Shown here in pieces: positions 23,551-31,573 of a stretch of DNA of 64,000 bases. Origin of the DNA: Ferruginibacter paludis (GTDB lineage: Bacteria; Bacteroidota; Bacteroidia; Chitinophagales; Chitinophagaceae). A program made the position numbers and the translations under genes. The stretch spans positions 248,001 to 312,000 of the forward strand of contig NZ_JAUFQJ010000024.1 in NCBI RefSeq assembly GCF_030409685.1, given 5' to 3'. Within the stretch, counting starts at the first letter, position 1. Every line of letters starts with the position of its first letter. The notes beneath the pieces are model-generated. The model was not told the DNA's origin and made no database searches. It saw nothing but the letters and a program-made list of their open reading frames with translations.

Positions 23551-23934
23551 TTAATTATTGGGTGCCCCATTTCTAATCCAGTCGTAAATTTTTTGCCTGT
23601 CGGTGGCAGAAGGGATATATTGTTGCATTTCCCCGTTGATCATTTTGTAAATCGTACTTTCTTTTGGAATAAGCGTGTTTACAAATCCACCGTTTACAAT
23701 TTCCTGGTAAGACGAACCCAGGGTCATGTAGGGTTTATGCGCTCCTGAAACATGGCATCCATCTATGCCACATTTAGTACTTACCATTGGTGCAATATCA
23801 TTCTTAAAGCTTACTGGTAGTGCCGGGGCATCCGGGTCTACTTTGGCGTCTGGCAGTATAATATCTTTATAACAACCGATTAAACCAACAGCCATCATAA
23901 AGCCAATACCTGCGTATATCATTAGTTTTTTCAT
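23551..23934 (-). CDS. Cytochrome-like lipoprotein with CX4CH heme motif (module B)
   Basis: A 127-residue protein with lipobox MAVGLIGCYKD. VSFKNDIAPMVSTKCGIDGC followed by HVSG gives a C-GIDG-CH (CX4CH) motif in the same position as in the module A protein. A possible distal Met is in INGEMQQYIP, and DRQKIYDWIRNGAPNN is the terminal helix. It lies 14 bp after the YceI-like gene and 21 bp before the DUF5777 gene. It is probably a lipid-anchored monoheme electron carrier. The two copies share the VSFK(K/N)-x-I-x-P opening and the W-I-x-x-G-A-x-N-N end, supporting duplication. Confidence 0.82.
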   Translation of the reverse strand: MKKLMIYAGIGFMMAVGLIGCYKDIILPDAKVDPDAPALPVSFKNDIAPMVSTKCGIDGCHVSGAHKPYMTLGSSYQEIVNGGFVNTLIPKESTIYKMINGEMQQYIPSATDRQKIYDWIRNGAPNN

Positions 23935-23948
23935 TGTATTTGGTTTAA

Positions 23949-24749
23949 CTACTTGTTGTTAAAATTCATATTACACTCGATATTGATTTTGTCTGAAATG
24001 CTCGTACTGGCAACTAAAAAATCCCTGCAGTTAAACTGAAATTCCAATTGCAATCCAAAAACACTGTAGGCCGCTGCCGTTCCAAACTGAACACGTGCCT
24101 GTGGGATATACTTTAATTTACCAACGATAGACTGTGTAATGGGTGTTGGTGATAACCCATGCCAGGTAAGGTTAAGCGTTACGATATAGTCATTGCTTAA
24201 AGGATCAAATTCAACTTTAGTAGTGTGGATTTGCGCAATGTTAGAATCGGTAAGGTTCTGGGTTCCAGGTACAATTAGTGTTGTACCCATTGCTTTTATG
24301 TTACACCCTGCGTCCCTGCCCGGCTCCCCGGTGTTGGAAGTATTGATCTGAACATACCCATTAAAATAAGTTTTGGCGGGTTCATTTTCATAAAAAGCCC
24401 ATGAGGTATCTTTTACCGGCTGGCCTGTAGTGATATAATTTTGTTTTTCCGCATCGGTTACATTGTGTATACCAAACTGGTTAAAACGCCCGGTAAGTAA
24501 ACCCGCTGCACCTACATAGTTGGTTGACCATAACACACCTGAGTGCGCCTTATCAACTTTCCATTGCGTTGAATCTCCTGTAGTCAGCGTTCCTGGTAAG
24601 TGAATGTGTGTACCCCGTGTAATTACAACGGTATTTGATGCGGGTGGAGGAAGGAGCAGATCGTCATCATGAGTGCAACTTATTATGTACCCTGATCCGC
24701 TTATAATTAAAAGCAGAAGCATTAATGTTTTGTTGCTAAGCAGTTTCAT
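23949..24749 (-). CDS. YceI-like lipocalin-fold lipoprotein (module B)
   Basis: A 266-residue protein with lipobox GYIISCTHDDD near residue 25. WKVDKAHSGVLWSTNYVGAA followed by LLTGRFNQFGI is the YceI N-terminal signature (a lipocalin-like barrel binding isoprenoid or quinone-like lipids). Later YFNGYVQINTSNTGEPGRDA and the strand IVTLNLTWHGLSPTPI fit. It is about 80 residues longer than typical YceI and carries three Cys (GCNIKAM, NCRDFL, ECNMNF). It is the first gene of module B, with a CRP/FNR-like site upstream. A quinone- or isoprenoid-binding role next to cytochromes would fit electron transfer; this is inference. Confidence 0.8.
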   Translation of the reverse strand: MKLLSNKTLMLLLLIISGSGYIISCTHDDDLLLPPPASNTVVITRGTHIHLPGTLTTGDSTQWKVDKAHSGVLWSTNYVGAAGLLTGRFNQFGIHNVTDAEKQNYITTGQPVKDTSWAFYENEPAKTYFNGYVQINTSNTGEPGRDAGCNIKAMGTTLIVPGTQNLTDSNIAQIHTTKVEFDPLSNDYIVTLNLTWHGLSPTPITQSIVGKLKYIPQARVQFGTAAAYSVFGLQLEFQFNCRDFLVASTSISDKINIECNMNFNNK

Positions 24750-24844
24750 AAATTAATATTTAAAATGAGTAAATCTTTATTAAATGTGAAAGCACAAATC
24801 TATAGTGGCAAAGAGGGATAATTAATGACCGTACGCAACGTATT

Positions 24845-24862
24845 TTGTGACATATGTCATGT
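24845..24862 (-). promoter_or_regulatory. CRP/FNR-type palindrome upstream of module B
   Basis: TTGTGA-CATATG-TCATGT: TGTGA-N6-TCATG around a perfect 12-bp palindrome TGACATATGTCA. The centre is about 105 bp upstream of the YceI-like start at 24749. Confidence 0.6.
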
Positions 24863-24944
24863 TGAGATATGTATTACAACCATGGTTTGTGATCATGAAG
24901 GGAGAATTGGTGGTTATATCGGACGCAGATTAACTTTCCACGTT

Positions 24945-25466
24945 TTATTGATTCTTTTTTTTAAAATAGTTTGCTATAAAAAATAGGCATACCACTAAAG
25001 CAAAGGCGGAAAGATTAAAAAGCAGACTGCCAGTATATATTTTCATATCATTGCGGATAGCCGCTGCTCCGGAAGAAGGTTGCTTTAAATTTGATAATAA
25101 ATCGCTTACAAAAAGGAAGAAAAATACCAGGCTATGGAACAGGCTAAGCACTTTTTTTTTAGCAAGAAAAGGTATCCAGAACAAAACTGACAGAAGCGCC
25201 CACCCTGTTAACCAGGGGTGCTGAATACTTAGCCTTACATTTTCAAAAGAGTAGTTCGGGTATAAATTCTTTAATTGAAGCCCAAGATATAAAGTACCAA
25301 CCAACGCATACGCAAAAGGCAAAAGTGAAACGACCCTGCTTTTGAAAGTATTTTTTACTGGTTGGTTACCAGCGATAAAAAGAGTAGCCGCATATAGCAA
25401 CGGATAACCAGTAAAAAAACCCAGCAATTCAAGTTGCTGCAGGTATGCATAAAAACTAGTGTCCAT
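24945..25466 (-). CDS. Integral membrane protein of unknown function
   Basis: A 173-residue protein with about five hydrophobic segments (for example LLGFFTGYPLLYAATLFIAG, VVSLLPFAYALVGTLYLGLQ, SLFHSLVFFFLFVSDLLSNL and SLLFNLSAFALVVCLFFIAN). It has no signal peptide beyond the first helix, no Cys/His metal pattern and no known domain. It lies on the same strand as the redox modules but 195 bp upstream of the YceI-like gene, with the module B regulatory site in between. It is therefore probably a separate unit; a role in the redox island is possible but unsupported. Confidence 0.7.
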   Translation of the reverse strand: MDTSFYAYLQQLELLGFFTGYPLLYAATLFIAGNQPVKNTFKSRVVSLLPFAYALVGTLYLGLQLKNLYPNYSFENVRLSIQHPWLTGWALLSVLFWIPFLAKKKVLSLFHSLVFFFLFVSDLLSNLKQPSSGAAAIRNDMKIYTGSLLFNLSAFALVVCLFFIANYFKKKNQ

Positions 25467-25718
25467 AATTCAATATTGCAACGATGGTAAATATTGATGC
25501 GTTAAATAATTGCATCTGACCTGGTACAAATACCTATTAATTGAATAAGAGATTAAATGTATGCAAATAAAAGACAGCATAATAAAATGCAACCCCGGGT
25601 ATTGAGGCTGGCATTTATCTTTTTGAACTGACTTTATAAATGACCTTGAGGAAGCGCTGTCCTTTAAAAATTAAAATAAAACGTCCTATAAATATTGTAT
25701 GCAGGTAAATTGATTACC

Positions 25719-26471
25719 TCAACTCATTCTGAATGTTAATTCAGCAAAATCTTTTATACTCAATGCTTCTGCACGTTTCTCAAAAATAGGGTCTTGTAAA
25801 GCCTCTGCGGTAAATAAACTTTTTACTGCATTGCGCAATGTTTTACGGCGCTGGTTAAAGGCGGTTTTTACCAATACCCTGAAAGCACGTTCGCTTTTAA
25901 CATCCAGTGGTACAGTTCTTCTTTTAAGCCGTATTACACCACTCTGCACTTTTGGCGGCGGGTTAAAACTCTGGTTGCTTACATCAAACAAATATTCAAC
26001 ATCGTAAAAAGCCTGGATTAACACACTCAACACACCATATACTTTGTTTCCTTCTTTTGAGGCGGCCCTTTGCGCTACTTCTTTTTGAAACATACCGATC
26101 ACAACAGGAACCTGGTCTTTCCAGTCCAGTACTTTAAATAAAATCTGTGTTGAAATATTATAAGGAAAATTACCAATCACAGTAAAGGGCGCATCAAACG
26201 GCGCATCAATATCCAGGAAGCTCTGGCTGATAATATTGTCTTTAAGAACCGGGTAAGCATTTTTGAGATAAGCGGTTTTTTCATCATCCAGCTCCACTGC
26301 TTTAAAATGTATACCGGGCAGCTGTAACAAGTGTTTGGTTAGTGCCCCGCCACCCGGACCAACCTCCAGCAGGTTGGTACAACTGTTTTCTTTTAAAGCA
26401 TCAATAATTTTTTGAATTACTATTTCATCTTTTAAAAAATGCTGGCCTAACGATTTCTTTATTTTAAACAT
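25719..26471 (-). CDS. rsmA: 16S rRNA dimethyladenosine transferase RsmA/KsgA
   Basis: About 250 residues from the ATG at 26471, where the family begins (MFKIKKSLGQHFLKDEIVIQ). The longer frame to 26534 adds an unlikely leader. LLEVGPGGGALTKHLL is the AdoMet-binding motif, VIGNFPYNISTQILFKVLDW contains the N-(L/F)-P-Y catalytic motif, and FNPPPKVQSGVIRLKRR and FNQRRKTLRNAVKSLF complete the RNA-binding part. The enzyme dimethylates A1518 and A1519 of 16S rRNA late in small-subunit assembly. It is divergent from pdxA, a pairing also common in Proteobacteria (pdxA-ksgA neighbourhood). Confidence 0.96.
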   Translation of the reverse strand: MFKIKKSLGQHFLKDEIVIQKIIDALKENSCTNLLEVGPGGGALTKHLLQLPGIHFKAVELDDEKTAYLKNAYPVLKDNIISQSFLDIDAPFDAPFTVIGNFPYNISTQILFKVLDWKDQVPVVIGMFQKEVAQRAASKEGNKVYGVLSVLIQAFYDVEYLFDVSNQSFNPPPKVQSGVIRLKRRTVPLDVKSERAFRVLVKTAFNQRRKTLRNAVKSLFTAEALQDPIFEKRAEALSIKDFAELTFRMS

Positions 26472-26711
26472 GCGTGGTGTTATTGTTTCCGGATAACTTG
26501 CAAAAGTACACAATATGCTGTCAACGGTGTTCATATCAGTTCCCCGCGAGTTTTATGGCATTGCTAAGAGCAGAGGTCTTGAGATGCCTTGCTTAATTAG
26601 TTGCGACGGCAATATCTCTCTCCTTGAACATCGCGTTTAAACAAGCAGATTGCTTCCCTTAAACTATGTATTATACAATGTTGTATTTTTACACCTTAAT
26701 TTTTTGCTGAT

Positions 26712-27800
26712 ATGATAAATGAAAATAAACCGGTAATCGGACTCTCCTGCGGTGATATCAATGGCATTGGCCTGGAACTGATCATAAAAACGGTGGGCGA
26801 CGCCCGCCTCCTTGAAATATGCACCCCTGTGATATTTGCCAGTAATAAAGTATTGAACTTTTACCGGAAAGCCCTTTCAGATATTAATTTTAACTTTTCA
26901 ACCATTAAGGATTCCAGCAGGGTAAATCACAAACAGGTAAATCTTTTTAGTTGCTGGGAAGAAGAAGTGGCGGTTACTCCCGGGTTGCTGAACGAGACCG
27001 GTGGAAAATATGCAGTAATCAGTTTGGTAACGGCTGCCCAGGCTTTAAAAGAAGGAAAAATCGATGGATTGGTAACAGCTCCTATTCATAAAAAAAATAC
27101 CAATTCTGAAGCTTTTAATTTTACCGGTCATACGCCTTACCTTAAAAATTTATTTGAAGTGCCTGATGTGGTAATGCTGATGGTGGCTGAAAATATGCGG
27201 GTAGCATTGGTTACCGAGCATGTGCCTGTAAAAGATATTGCGCAGTTCATTACCAAAGAAGCCATACTTAGCAAATTGCACCTGCTGAATAACTCACTGA
27301 AAAAAGACTTTGGTATAGACAAACCAAAAATTGCTGTACTGGGTTTAAACCCGCATGCAGGCGATGAAGGCCTTGTCGGTAAAGAAGAAGAAGAGATCAT
27401 AAAACCCGCCATTAAAGAAGCCAAGCTTAAAGACATATTTTGTTTTGGCCCTTATCCAGCAGATGCTTTTTTTGCCAGGGGACAATACGAAAAATTCGAT
27501 GCGGTGCTGGCCATGTATCATGACCAGGGACTGATTCCTTTTAAATCGCTGGCCAATGGTGAAGGAGTTAATTATACCGCTGGTCTAAACGGCATACGTA
27601 CCTCGCCTGACCATGGTGTTGCTTTTGATATTGCAGGCAAAAGCAAGGCTGATGAAGCCTCTTTCAGGGAAGCTGTTTTTAAATGCATTGATATCATTAC
27701 AGCCAGAAAAGAATACGCCAGCCAGCATAAAAACCCTTTGAAGAAAATAAGTGCTGCATTTGTAGCCAATGCAAGAGATGAAAAAATTATTGAGGAATAA
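26712..27800 (+). CDS. pdxA: 4-hydroxythreonine-4-phosphate dehydrogenase PdxA
   Basis: A 362-residue NAD-dependent dehydrogenase of pyridoxal 5-phosphate synthesis. Motifs are GLSCGDINGIGLELIIKTVG at the N-terminus, GLVTAPIHKKNTN (metal and phosphate site), FTGHTPYLKNLF (metal-binding His), VLGLNPHAGDEGLVGKEEEE, and MYHDQGLIPFKSL with the third metal His. The length is close to the usual 330-360. It is transcribed from a 240-bp intergenic region shared with divergent rsmA. Confidence 0.96.
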   Translation: MINENKPVIGLSCGDINGIGLELIIKTVGDARLLEICTPVIFASNKVLNFYRKALSDINFNFSTIKDSSRVNHKQVNLFSCWEEEVAVTPGLLNETGGKYAVISLVTAAQALKEGKIDGLVTAPIHKKNTNSEAFNFTGHTPYLKNLFEVPDVVMLMVAENMRVALVTEHVPVKDIAQFITKEAILSKLHLLNNSLKKDFGIDKPKIAVLGLNPHAGDEGLVGKEEEEIIKPAIKEAKLKDIFCFGPYPADAFFARGQYEKFDAVLAMYHDQGLIPFKSLANGEGVNYTAGLNGIRTSPDHGVAFDIAGKSKADEASFREAVFKCIDIITARKEYASQHKNPLKKISAAFVANARDEKIIEE

Positions 27801-27901
27801 TACTGGATGGTTGATGCATGATTTTTACAGACACCGCGATTTAATAGCTTTTGCTTTTCGCTAAAGGCAATGACACATCAGTAAATCCGCCATCAGAGAT
27901 A

Positions 27902-28609
27902 CTATTTAAATACATCTTCAGCAACGCCTTTATTAACCACGTAAGAGCTAAAAGTTATTTCAGCCTTCCCATTTTTGCTCTTTGCTTTATCTGCCGCCGA
28001 CCGGTTATTTTGGGTACCATCGTCAAAGTCAAACGTTACTCCCTTGGGCAGTTTATAATCCTTTGTATCAAAAGTAAAAACGATTTTATCGGGTAAACCA
28101 AAGGCGCTGTATTTTCCATAATTCATTTCCAGCTGGTAGCTGCCATTAGTCCTGGTAGTGGTTTTCGCTCTTCTTATTACCAGCGCAGCTTCGTCAATAT
28201 ACACCGTGGATAATACCACATCAGCATTATCATCCTCCGGTAATAACTTAACAATCCTTACCGTTGTATTGCCTATTTTATCTGTGCCTGCATCTATGGC
28301 GGTGTACTTTCCACCACTTAAAATATTATTCAGGTTAATACTTACCGCTCCCTTTGGTACAAAAGAAATACCCTTTTCATTTTTAATTTTTAACTGATTG
28401 GGCTTTTTAAAATATACTTTTACGTCTGCATCAGGCACTTTTAAAAAGGATACATTGGTGATCATCCTGGCCGTAGCTTCGTAATCATTTACCTTATCAA
28501 TATTAAATTTCACTTTGGCGATTAGTGCATTTACATCCTGTGCCTGTACACAAGCAAATGATATTAAAATGAGCACTACAAGAGTTGCTATTTTTTTTAA
28601 ACGGATCAT
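27902..28609 (-). CDS. LolA-like / outer-membrane lipoprotein-sorting-type periplasmic protein
   Basis: A 235-residue protein with a signal peptide (ending VQAQ). NALIAKVKFNIDKVNDYEAT starts the LolA/DUF4292-like half-barrel, and VKVYFKKPNQLKIKNEKGIS is the typical second strand pair. The pattern (lipid-binding half-barrel, then VIRRAKTTTRTNGSYQLEMN and FTFDTKDYKLPKGVTFDF) fits outer-membrane lipoprotein-sorting proteins in the broad sense. It lies 11 bp downstream of the ABC permease gene, suggesting it helps an ABC exporter deliver a hydrophobic cargo to the outer membrane. It is not certain to be the general LolA. Confidence 0.78.
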   Translation of the reverse strand: MIRLKKIATLVVLILISFACVQAQDVNALIAKVKFNIDKVNDYEATARMITNVSFLKVPDADVKVYFKKPNQLKIKNEKGISFVPKGAVSINLNNILSGGKYTAIDAGTDKIGNTTVRIVKLLPEDDNADVVLSTVYIDEAALVIRRAKTTTRTNGSYQLEMNYGKYSAFGLPDKIVFTFDTKDYKLPKGVTFDFDDGTQNNRSAADKAKSKNGKAEITFSSYVVNKGVAEDVFK

Positions 28610-28620
28610 TTTGTTATTAT

Positions 28621-29514
28621 TTAGGATAGAATATCTTTCTTTTTAAAAACTACTACAGCGGCCATTACCAATATAAAAATATGGGCTATTAAAATCAGTA
28701 AACTTTTACGGATGGCGGGCCAGTTTTCAAGGCTTCCGCGGATTGTTTTTCCATCTGCATCCGTACCAATATAAAAAAATCCTTTCCAGCCAACCAGGTA
28801 AGAAGTAAACAGAAACGGTTTTACATTTTTATCTATAATGGGTACATTGATGTTACTGATAATAGTGCATACAATTACAATGCAGACTGTCGCAATGATA
28901 GGTCCGATTGAGTTTTCAGCAAAGATAGACAGCAATAAAGAAAGTGCTGCTATCACAGTTAATGCTACCGTGGCATATGCAAAAGCTGCCAGGTAACGCC
29001 ACATAATATCATCTTTTGTTATCAGCAATATCTGTGATTCATCGCCTTTTGATCTGAACACCAGCATATCGCCAGTACCAAATATCAGCAGGCTCATAAA
29101 CAACGCCGTAATGGCCATCCAAAGCAATAAAAAAATGGTAAAAATGGTAGCCGCCGCAAACTTCACCAAGATCAATTGTGTCCGGCTGATGGGTTTGGAT
29201 ATCAGTAAACGAAGTGTTCCCATGTTGGCTTCACCGGAAATAGAATCAGCCGCAATCAACGCTATTAAAATAGGTACCTGGATCAACAATGTATTCAGAA
29301 TGATATAACACATAAAATAGCCATTGATGGCCTGTACCCTGTCGAAAGTAAAAGTATCCTTTACGCTTTGCAACATCAGGTCCATGTAACTTTGACCATC
29401 TGCTTTAAATGCAAACTGAAAAATAAACACGATGGCCGCTACGGCAGCAAAAGCAATATAGGTTCTGGGCCGTTTAGATATTTTGAAGAGTTCAATTTGC
29501 AAAAGCGTCCACAT
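28621..29514 (-). CDS. ABC transporter permease (ABC-2 / NosY-type)
   Basis: From the ATG at 29514 (MWTLLQIELFKISKRPRTYI) the protein has 297 residues and six hydrophobic segments; the frame to 29601 overlaps the ATPase gene by more than 100 bp and is unlikely. A cytosolic N-terminal helix, then IAFAAVAAIVFIFQFAF, a long extracytoplasmic loop and ILIALIAADSISGEANMGTL followed by RLLISKPISRTQLILVKFAA (the ABC-2 coupling-helix signature) support the call. The gene start overlaps the ATPase gene end by 23 bp. It forms an exporter with the ATPase upstream and a LolA-like protein downstream. Confidence 0.88.
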   Translation of the reverse strand: MWTLLQIELFKISKRPRTYIAFAAVAAIVFIFQFAFKADGQSYMDLMLQSVKDTFTFDRVQAINGYFMCYIILNTLLIQVPILIALIAADSISGEANMGTLRLLISKPISRTQLILVKFAAATIFTIFLLLWMAITALFMSLLIFGTGDMLVFRSKGDESQILLITKDDIMWRYLAAFAYATVALTVIAALSLLLSIFAENSIGPIIATVCIVIVCTIISNINVPIIDKNVKPFLFTSYLVGWKGFFYIGTDADGKTIRGSLENWPAIRKSLLILIAHIFILVMAAVVVFKKKDILS

Positions 29515-30421
29515 TGCCGGATTGGGTTGTAAGTGATAAAAAATAATTTTCAAGGGAGTGACTAGAGTTAACCGAAAGCAATTGTACGCCGCCCGACACA
29601 AGGAAATTAATCAGTCGCGGCACTTTTATTTTATCCATCATCAACTGCAATTGATTATTGGGTTGCACAAACGCCGCCCATTCAGACTCCAGTAACAACT
29701 GCTTTGCAGCGGCATTGTCAAGCGTCTCAATCTCTATTAAGGTATGGGCCGGATCAAGCAGTGTTGCTACGTTACCTTCCACCATTTTCTTTCCCTTGTG
29801 CAATATAATCATCCGCGTTGCGATCAGTTCAATTTCACTCAGCAGATGAGAAGAAATTAAAACAGTCTTTCCCATTTCCCTGCTAAGCCGTAAAATTAAA
29901 TTCCTGATATCTGCGATTCCCTGGGGATCCAAGCCGTTGGTCGGTTCATCCAAAATAATAAGGGCAGGATTATGTACCAATGCAACAGCAATGCCTAAAC
30001 GTTGTTTCATTCCCTGGCTGAAAGTTCTGACGGTATCTTTCGCCCGGTCTTCCAAACCAACCATGTGCAATTGCTGCATTAATAGATGCCTGGTAACTTT
30101 TGTACCACTCATTTTTGCGAAGATGGAAAGGTTATCGTAGGCAGATAAATATTTATACAGATCGGGTTTTTCTATTACCGCCCCTACCTGTTGCAGGATA
30201 GCGGACCGGTTAGCTGAAAGATCTTTTCCAAACAGTTTAATGTTTCCGGCTGTAGGATGTATCAGCGTAAGCAGCATGCGGATGGTAGTTGATTTACCAG
30301 CTCCATTTTGCCCCAGAAACCCGTAAATATCGCCCTGATTTACGGTGAATGACAAATCATTTACTGCCAGGGTATCGCCGAATTTTTTTGATAAATGATT
30401 TACCTCTATGATCAATGACAT
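29492..30421 (-). CDS. ABC transporter ATP-binding protein
   Basis: A 309-residue ATPase of the ABC-2 exporter class. Walker A is GFLGQNGAGKSTTIRML (residues about 34-50), the signature is TFSQGMKQRLGIAVAL, Walker B is LIILDEPTNGLDP, and the switch His is in LISSHLLSEIE. A regulatory C-terminal extension of about 90 residues follows. It is the first gene of the exporter operon (ATPase, permease, LolA-like). The substrate is unknown; the LolA-like partner suggests lipid or lipoprotein cargo. Confidence 0.9.
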   Translation of the reverse strand: MSLIIEVNHLSKKFGDTLAVNDLSFTVNQGDIYGFLGQNGAGKSTTIRMLLTLIHPTAGNIKLFGKDLSANRSAILQQVGAVIEKPDLYKYLSAYDNLSIFAKMSGTKVTRHLLMQQLHMVGLEDRAKDTVRTFSQGMKQRLGIAVALVHNPALIILDEPTNGLDPQGIADIRNLILRLSREMGKTVLISSHLLSEIELIATRMIILHKGKKMVEGNVATLLDPAHTLIEIETLDNAAAKQLLLESEWAAFVQPNNQLQLMMDKIKVPRLINFLVSGGVQLLSVNSSHSLENYFLSLTTQSGNVDAFAN

Positions 30422-30846
30422 ATGCCGTTATTAATAACAAAGGTAAAACGGAAATAAAGAGCAATTGTTCAGGAGGCTTTTAAAATTGTCTTAAGCGCTG
30501 CCAATCGTTTTAAAGGATTGTATCCACTCAGAATCTGTTCTTATAAAGCTGGCAACCCGAAAAATAACGCTGCAACATTAAATGCAGCCATTATTGTTTG
30601 GGTAAATATTTTCGTCGAATTTATTGTAGAAAAAGTTGGTGGTTTGAAATAAAGTATTAGCTTTGTTTCAGAAAGATGCTTACCACACTTTCTTACAAGA
30701 ACCACACAACTCTACAAAAAAGTCTATTAATTTAGATTTCCTAATCCTGCTGAACTAAACTACTTCTTTAATCTCAATTTACTGTGTATTAACTACCTGA
30801 ATTAATTATTCATTTAGCTTATTTCTTACTTATAAATACACACAAG
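30422..30846. other. Intergenic region without recognised feature
   Basis: 425 bp of AT-rich sequence between the ABC exporter genes and the sorting-domain-like gene. I see no ORF above 40 codons with plausible features, no hairpin with a T-tract and no RNA gene. Promoters for both divergent sides must lie here. Confidence 0.5.
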
Positions 30847-31224
30847 ATGAAAACGATTTTTACCACTTTATTTGCAGTAATCGCTATTATTTCTGTTAAT
30901 GCAAAAGGCAATTTTGATGTTGCTATACACACTTCATCTGTTTCCAGTTATACAAATGGTATTGAAAAAAAGGGCATCACCATTATGCCAAATGCTTCAA
31001 CCAACGATGTAAAAGTTATTTTTACTTCAGACAAAGCTGCTACTGGTAAAGTGATAGTGTTAGATGAAACAGGTAAAAAAGTATTGCAACAAAATGCAAC
31101 AATAGCAGCAGGAAAGAACAGCATCAATATTGATGATTTTCACAAACTGAACGAAGGAACTTATACGATTCAATTAATCAGCAACAACGAAACTTACACT
31201 TCCTCATTTATGATTTGGAAGTAA
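30847..31224 (+). CDS. Exported miniprotein resembling a type IX secretion C-terminal domain
   Basis: A 125-residue protein. A signal peptide (MKTIFTTLFAVIAIISVNAK) is followed by about 25 residues and then a block that looks like a T9SS sorting domain: KGITIMPNASTNDVKVIFTS, GKVIVLDETGKKVLQQNATI, GKNSINIDDFHKLNEGTYTI and a terminal SSFMIWK. In T9SS cargos this domain sits at the end of a large secreted protein; here nearly nothing precedes it. Either it is a free Ig-like domain, a decayed cargo end, or a small T9SS substrate. It has its own terminator. Confidence 0.75.
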   Translation: MKTIFTTLFAVIAIISVNAKGNFDVAIHTSSVSSYTNGIEKKGITIMPNASTNDVKVIFTSDKAATGKVIVLDETGKKVLQQNATIAAGKNSINIDDFHKLNEGTYTIQLISNNETYTSSFMIWK

Positions 31225-31248
31225 CCTTATAAATTACCAGGCACAAAC

Positions 31249-31282
31249 AAGAGCTCTTCTTTTAAAAGAAGGGCTTTTTTTA
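31249..31282 (+). terminator. Terminator after the sorting-domain-like gene
   Basis: CTTCTTTTAAAAGAAG at 31256-31271 is a perfect self-complement, flanked by AAGAGCT / GGGCTT, then seven T residues. It lies 25 bp after the gene and reaches the end of the convergent wHTH gene. Confidence 0.75.
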
Positions 31283-31573
31283 TTCTCCGCCGGGATTCAT
31301 ATAAGACTTCAGCGCATTAACATAAACTTCAAATGCTTCGATGCCTTTGGCTGATATTTTACAAACCGTTTGCGGGTAATTATCTTTGAACTGCTTTACC
31401 ACTTCAATATAGCCCGCATCTTTTAATTTATTTATTTGCACACTCAGGTTACCGGCGGTAGAATTCGTCTTTTCTTTTAAAAAAGTGAATTCCGCTTCCT
31501 TAACACTGATCAGCAAACTAATAACAGCTAACCTGAGTTGTGAATGTAATATTGGATCCAGGTCTTTAAACAT
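31280..31573 (-). CDS. Winged helix-turn-helix regulator (HTH_34-like)
   Basis: A 97-residue protein of the MarR-like/HTH_34 group. LDPILHSQLRLAVISLLISV, FTFLKEKTNSTAGNLSVQIN (recognition helix) and KLKDAGYIEVVKQFKDNYPQ (wing) are typical, ending with a dimerisation helix. It overlaps the upstream membrane-protein gene by 8 bp, so they are coupled. Such pairs of a membrane protein and a small wHTH are common in Bacteroidota, where the regulator probably controls its own unit. The signal sensed is unknown. Confidence 0.9.
   Translation of the reverse strand: MFKDLDPILHSQLRLAVISLLISVKEAEFTFLKEKTNSTAGNLSVQINKLKDAGYIEVVKQFKDNYPQTVCKISAKGIEAFEVYVNALKSYMNPGGE

Noticed and set aside
27851..28096. 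Plus-strand ORF of 81 codons between pdxA and the LolA-like gene
   Set aside because: It mostly overlaps the 3' end of the LolA-like gene in antisense and has no features of its own.
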